Below, one piece after another: positions 62,004-64,000 of a stretch of DNA of 64,000 nt. The notes under the pieces are model-generated. The model was not told the DNA's origin. It worked only from the letters and a program-made list of their open reading frames with translations, and did not search any database. A program made the position numbers and the translations under genes. This DNA is from JAADHX01 sp964569385 (lineage in GTDB: Bacteria > Actinomycetota > Acidimicrobiia > Acidimicrobiales > Poriferisodalaceae): assembly GCA_964569385.1 (NCBI GenBank), contig CAZMUM010000001.1, positions 62,001 to 126,000 of the forward strand, in the 5' to 3' direction. The first letter of the stretch is position 1. The number at the start of each line of letters is the position of its first letter.

Positions 62004-62560
62004 GTGTCGAGATCCTCCACGGTGTCGATGTCGTCGTGTCGACCTTGACACGGTACCGCCTCAACTTCGCTGGCCCTCTCGCGTAGTAGCGATCGCGCCC
62101 CTTCGTCGCCCTCGCGGTTGACGTCGGTCCACAAGCCACGGGCTATTCGTACCGGGTGGCCTGCTTGGCCTTGATAAGTAGCTCTCGCCAGCGGCGCCTC
62201 GGCATCGCCAACTCGCCGCCATGCCTCGGTGGGTACCCCGGGTTGGTCGGCCAGACCGAACACAGCTGCATCGTGATCGGTCTGGCCGAGGTAGTGGAGA
62301 GCCACCGCCATCGACGTTGCCTGACCCGCGGCCCAGTTGGGGTTCTCTAACACTGTTAGCTCCCGTTGAGCCGCGCTGACACTTTCTGACAGATCGACGG
62401 CACCGACAACCAGGATGCTCTCGTCGAACCCGGCGCCGAGTAGAGCCGCTAGGGAACGGTCGACCACTCGCATTCCGTCAATGGTTGCCAGGAGTTTGTG
62501 AACAGAACCTCGGAACCTCGAACCGCCACCAGCGCCAAGCAGAACCCCGGCCACGGTCAA
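61994..62560 (-). CDS. MocA-like molybdenum cofactor nucleotidyltransferase
   Basis: The 188-residue product has the nucleotidyltransferase start LLGAGGGSRFRG-like (GAGxGxRFG), an LADQPGVP metal/product site and GHPVRIA. It fits MocA/MobA-type enzymes that add CMP to molybdopterin (for xanthine/CO dehydrogenase). It overlaps the XdhC gene by 4 bp (62557-62560) and the coxG gene by 10 bp, so it belongs to the operon. Confidence 0.88.
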   Translation of the reverse strand: MTVAGVLLGAGGGSRFRGSVHKLLATIDGMRVVDRSLAALLGAGFDESILVVGAVDLSESVSAAQRELTVLENPNWAAGQATSMAVALHYLGQTDHDAAVFGLADQPGVPTEAWRRVGDAEAPLARATYQGQAGHPVRIARGLWTDVNREGDEGARSLLRERASEVEAVPCQGRHDDIDTVEDLDTWN

Positions 62561-63339
62561 TGGATTGCACCCTCGCCGTCGCGCAAGTTCGGTGCGGTGC
62601 GTTTGGTCCGGAGAGCGATGATCTCAGCCACGATGGACACCGCAGTCTCTTCGGGCGAGCGGGATCCGATATCGAGACCGATCGGGGCCATAACTCTGGC
62701 AATCTCGTCGTCGGCGAGACCAACCTCGCGAAGGCGCTGGTTGCGAGTGTCAGTCGTTCTGCGGCTGCCCATCGCTCCGAGATATCCAACGTCGGTTTTA
62801 ACCGCAGCCGTAATGGCCGGAACATCGAACTTGTTGTCGTGAGTTAGAACGCACACCGCGTCGCGGGGCCCTAGTTCGTGGCCAATTCGATCCAGTAGGC
62901 GATTGGGCCAGTCGACAACGACCTCGTCGGCCATCGGAAAGCGTCGTTTGGTGGCGAACACCTCACGCGCATCGCAGACGGTCACCCGGTAGCCGAGAAG
63001 TTTGCCCTGGGCTGCCAACGATCTGGTGAAGTCGACGGCCCCAAAGATCACGAGTTGAGGTCGCGCCGCCCTGGACTCGATAAAGACACTTACGTCGGCC
63101 TGACGGGCTTCGCCGTGCGACCCGTAGTGCCGAACACCGCTTCGACCGGCCTGAAGCTCGGCCAAGGCATCGCGCTCAACAACACGATCGAGGCCAACGT
63201 TTCCGAGAGATCCGATTGTGTCCGAGCCTGGGCGCACCAGGAGTTTGGCCCCAACGTCGGGGCCGTCGATAACTGTTGCCAACGAAACAGGAACCTCGGA
63301 GCGAAGGGCCTCGCTGAAGGCTTGGTAAACCTCGCCCAC
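62557..63339 (-). CDS. XdhC/CoxI family protein, C-terminal-domain type
   Basis: The 260-residue protein has an XdhC C-terminal Rossmann fold (PQLVIFGAVDFTRSLAAQGKLLGYRVTVCDAR, then GYLGAMGSRRTTDTRNQRLREVGL) with an N-terminal XdhC_CoxI-like part. Such proteins bind molybdenum cofactor and insert it, with sulfur addition, into xanthine or CO dehydrogenase. The GTG start at 63339 overlaps the stop of the upstream gene by one base (TAGTG). It shares the operon with MocA-like and CoxG genes. Confidence 0.88.
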   Translation of the reverse strand: MGEVYQAFSEALRSEVPVSLATVIDGPDVGAKLLVRPGSDTIGSLGNVGLDRVVERDALAELQAGRSGVRHYGSHGEARQADVSVFIESRAARPQLVIFGAVDFTRSLAAQGKLLGYRVTVCDAREVFATKRRFPMADEVVVDWPNRLLDRIGHELGPRDAVCVLTHDNKFDVPAITAAVKTDVGYLGAMGSRRTTDTRNQRLREVGLADDEIARVMAPIGLDIGSRSPEETAVSIVAEIIALRTKRTAPNLRDGEGAIH

Positions 63340-63656
63340 TACCAGTTCAGTTCTTCGAGGAACAAGTGGATCGTGCCCCCACAGGTGAGTCCTACCGCGA
63401 ACGCTTCGTCATCGGAATAACCAAAGGTGACCACACCAGCACCACGCTCGCCTTCGAGCAGTTGCAGTGCTTCGCCAACAACTGCACCCTCGACACATCC
63501 ACCCGAGACCGATCCGGCCACCTCGCCGTCTTCGTTAACCGCCATCGCAGCGCCAGGATCGCGTGGCCCCGAACCTTCGATATCGACGACTCGGGCGACT
63601 ACGACTCGTTTCGACGATCGTTGCCACCGATCGACGTCGTCAAGAATCTCAAGCAT
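63339..63656 (-). CDS. XdhC/CoxI family protein, short N-terminal-domain type
   Basis: The 105-residue protein from ATG 63656 (MLEILDDVDRW) matches the N-terminal XdhC_CoxI domain: VVARVVDIEGSGPRDPGAAMAVNEDGEVAGSVSGGCVEGAVV and TCGGTIHLFLEE. The Cys in SGGCVEG and the TCGG motif are typical. It would form a pair with the larger XdhC-like protein downstream, with which it overlaps by one base. The upstream ATG at 63668 is also possible. Confidence 0.88.
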   Translation of the reverse strand: MLEILDDVDRWQRSSKRVVVARVVDIEGSGPRDPGAAMAVNEDGEVAGSVSGGCVEGAVVGEALQLLEGERGAGVVTFGYSDDEAFAVGLTCGGTIHLFLEELNW

Positions 63657-63721
63657 CGGTGCTTCCAATCAAGTCGGGGGACGGAAAGGTGAAGGTTATC
63701 GACAGTCTCTGCTTGCACCCG

Positions 63722-64000
63722 TCACGATCGATGACCGATCACTGCGGCCAGCCGTTCCAGGGAGTCATATGCATGGCCTTCGACGAACGTATCGACATGG
63801 GGCAGGGCCGCGGCCATGCCTTTGGCCAAGGGTGCGTAGCCGGGTGTGTGCTTCAGCGGGTTTACCCAGATGAGCTGATGTGTGACTCGATGGAGACGCT
63901 CCATCTGATCGGCCAACTCATCGGCCTCGCCGCGATCCCAACCGTCGGACAAGATGACAACGTTGGCACCGCGGGCGAACCCCCTGATCCCCCACTCGTC
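63722..64000 (-). CDS. coxE: VWA domain protein of CoxE family (5' part outside window)
   Basis: On the minus strand the frame is open from the window end (DEWGIRGFARGANVVILSDGWDRG) to a TGA at 63722-63724. The VILSDGWDRGE motif and the ERLHRVTHQLIWVNPLKHTPGYAPLAKGM stretch are characteristic of the C-terminal VWA domain of CoxE. It acts with CoxD in maturing the Mo-Cu site of CO dehydrogenase. Only about 92 residues are visible here. Confidence 0.9.
   Translation of the reverse strand, partial: DEWGIRGFARGANVVILSDGWDRGEADELADQMERLHRVTHQLIWVNPLKHTPGYAPLAKGMAAALPHVDTFVEGHAYDSLERLAAVIGHRS

Noticed and set aside
61180..62139. 319-codon minus-strand frame over coxG
   Set aside because: It is an out-of-frame shadow of coxG, rich in Arg and Cys, and its neighbour frame has the CoxG motifs and coupled start.

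Overview
The window reads as a chromosomal segment of an actinobacterium, plausibly of the class Acidimicrobiia; this placement is an inference. The support is moderately high GC, many GTG starts, two LLM-class F420-type oxidoreductases, a DUF501/Ppx pair, an MSH-free but F420-rich enzyme repertoire, type IV pilus ATPases in separate loci, and actinobacterial secreted proteins carrying DGGV-type repeats. Genes are densely packed on both strands, with many 1-11 bp overlaps that suggest translational coupling. Most of the window is core or housekeeping-like. I see no rRNA genes, CRISPR arrays or intact insertion sequences.

Layout. 1-9.3 kb: ABC exporter (cut by the window edge), F420-type oxidoreductase, gamma-carbonic-anhydrase-like protein, oligopeptidase B-like peptidase, sulfotransferase, an unusual FtsH-like AAA protease, MauE/DoxX-like membrane protein, flavin reductase and an MBL-fold hydrolase. 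9.4-21 kb: PilT; then an operon of epoxide-hydrolase-like protein, thioredoxin fusion protein and a UGSC-family selenoprotein whose reading frame passes through an in-frame TGA; MaoC dehydratase; two GGDEF-EAL proteins flanking an acyl-CoA dehydrogenase. 21-33 kb: UvrD-like helicase, ABC-F protein, GNAT, IF-2B-like protein, thioredoxin-like protein, class I fumarase, SGNH hydrolase and a third GGDEF-EAL protein. 33-50 kb: ECF sigma factor with a VOC-fusion partner, F420-type oxidoreductase, DUF4262 protein, YbaK deacylase, rhomboid protease, DUF1501/DUF1800 pair, flavoprotein disulfide reductase, M18 aminopeptidase, phosphatase, subtilase, two alpha/beta hydrolases, sulfite-oxidase-like protein and a nuclease-like hypothetical. 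50-53.6 kb: serine hydrolase and S9 peptidase. 53.6-55.9 kb: a small accessory islet next to tRNA-Leu with a caspase-like protease gene, a small partner gene and a frameshifted phage-integrase remnant. 56-64 kb: RecB-like nuclease, GNAT, Ppx/GppA, DUF501, PilB, and a CO-dehydrogenase-type accessory cluster (coxG, mocA-like, two xdhC/coxI-like genes, coxE) running off the window end.

How genes work together. Three GGDEF-EAL proteins (two with largely intact motifs in both domains, one with a damaged EAL domain) and the pilus extension and retraction ATPases PilB and PilT suggest c-di-GMP-controlled pili, but they are in different loci. The cluster after 61.3 kb probably matures a molybdenum hydroxylase whose structural genes should lie beyond position 64000.

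Most notable. (1) The recoded UGSC selenoprotein at 13121-13642, with a SECIS-like hairpin directly after the TGA. (2) The caspase-like two-gene module in a tRNA-Leu islet with a decayed integrase. (3) A family of three 48-bp palindromes with compensatory base changes (26086, 43424, 56389).
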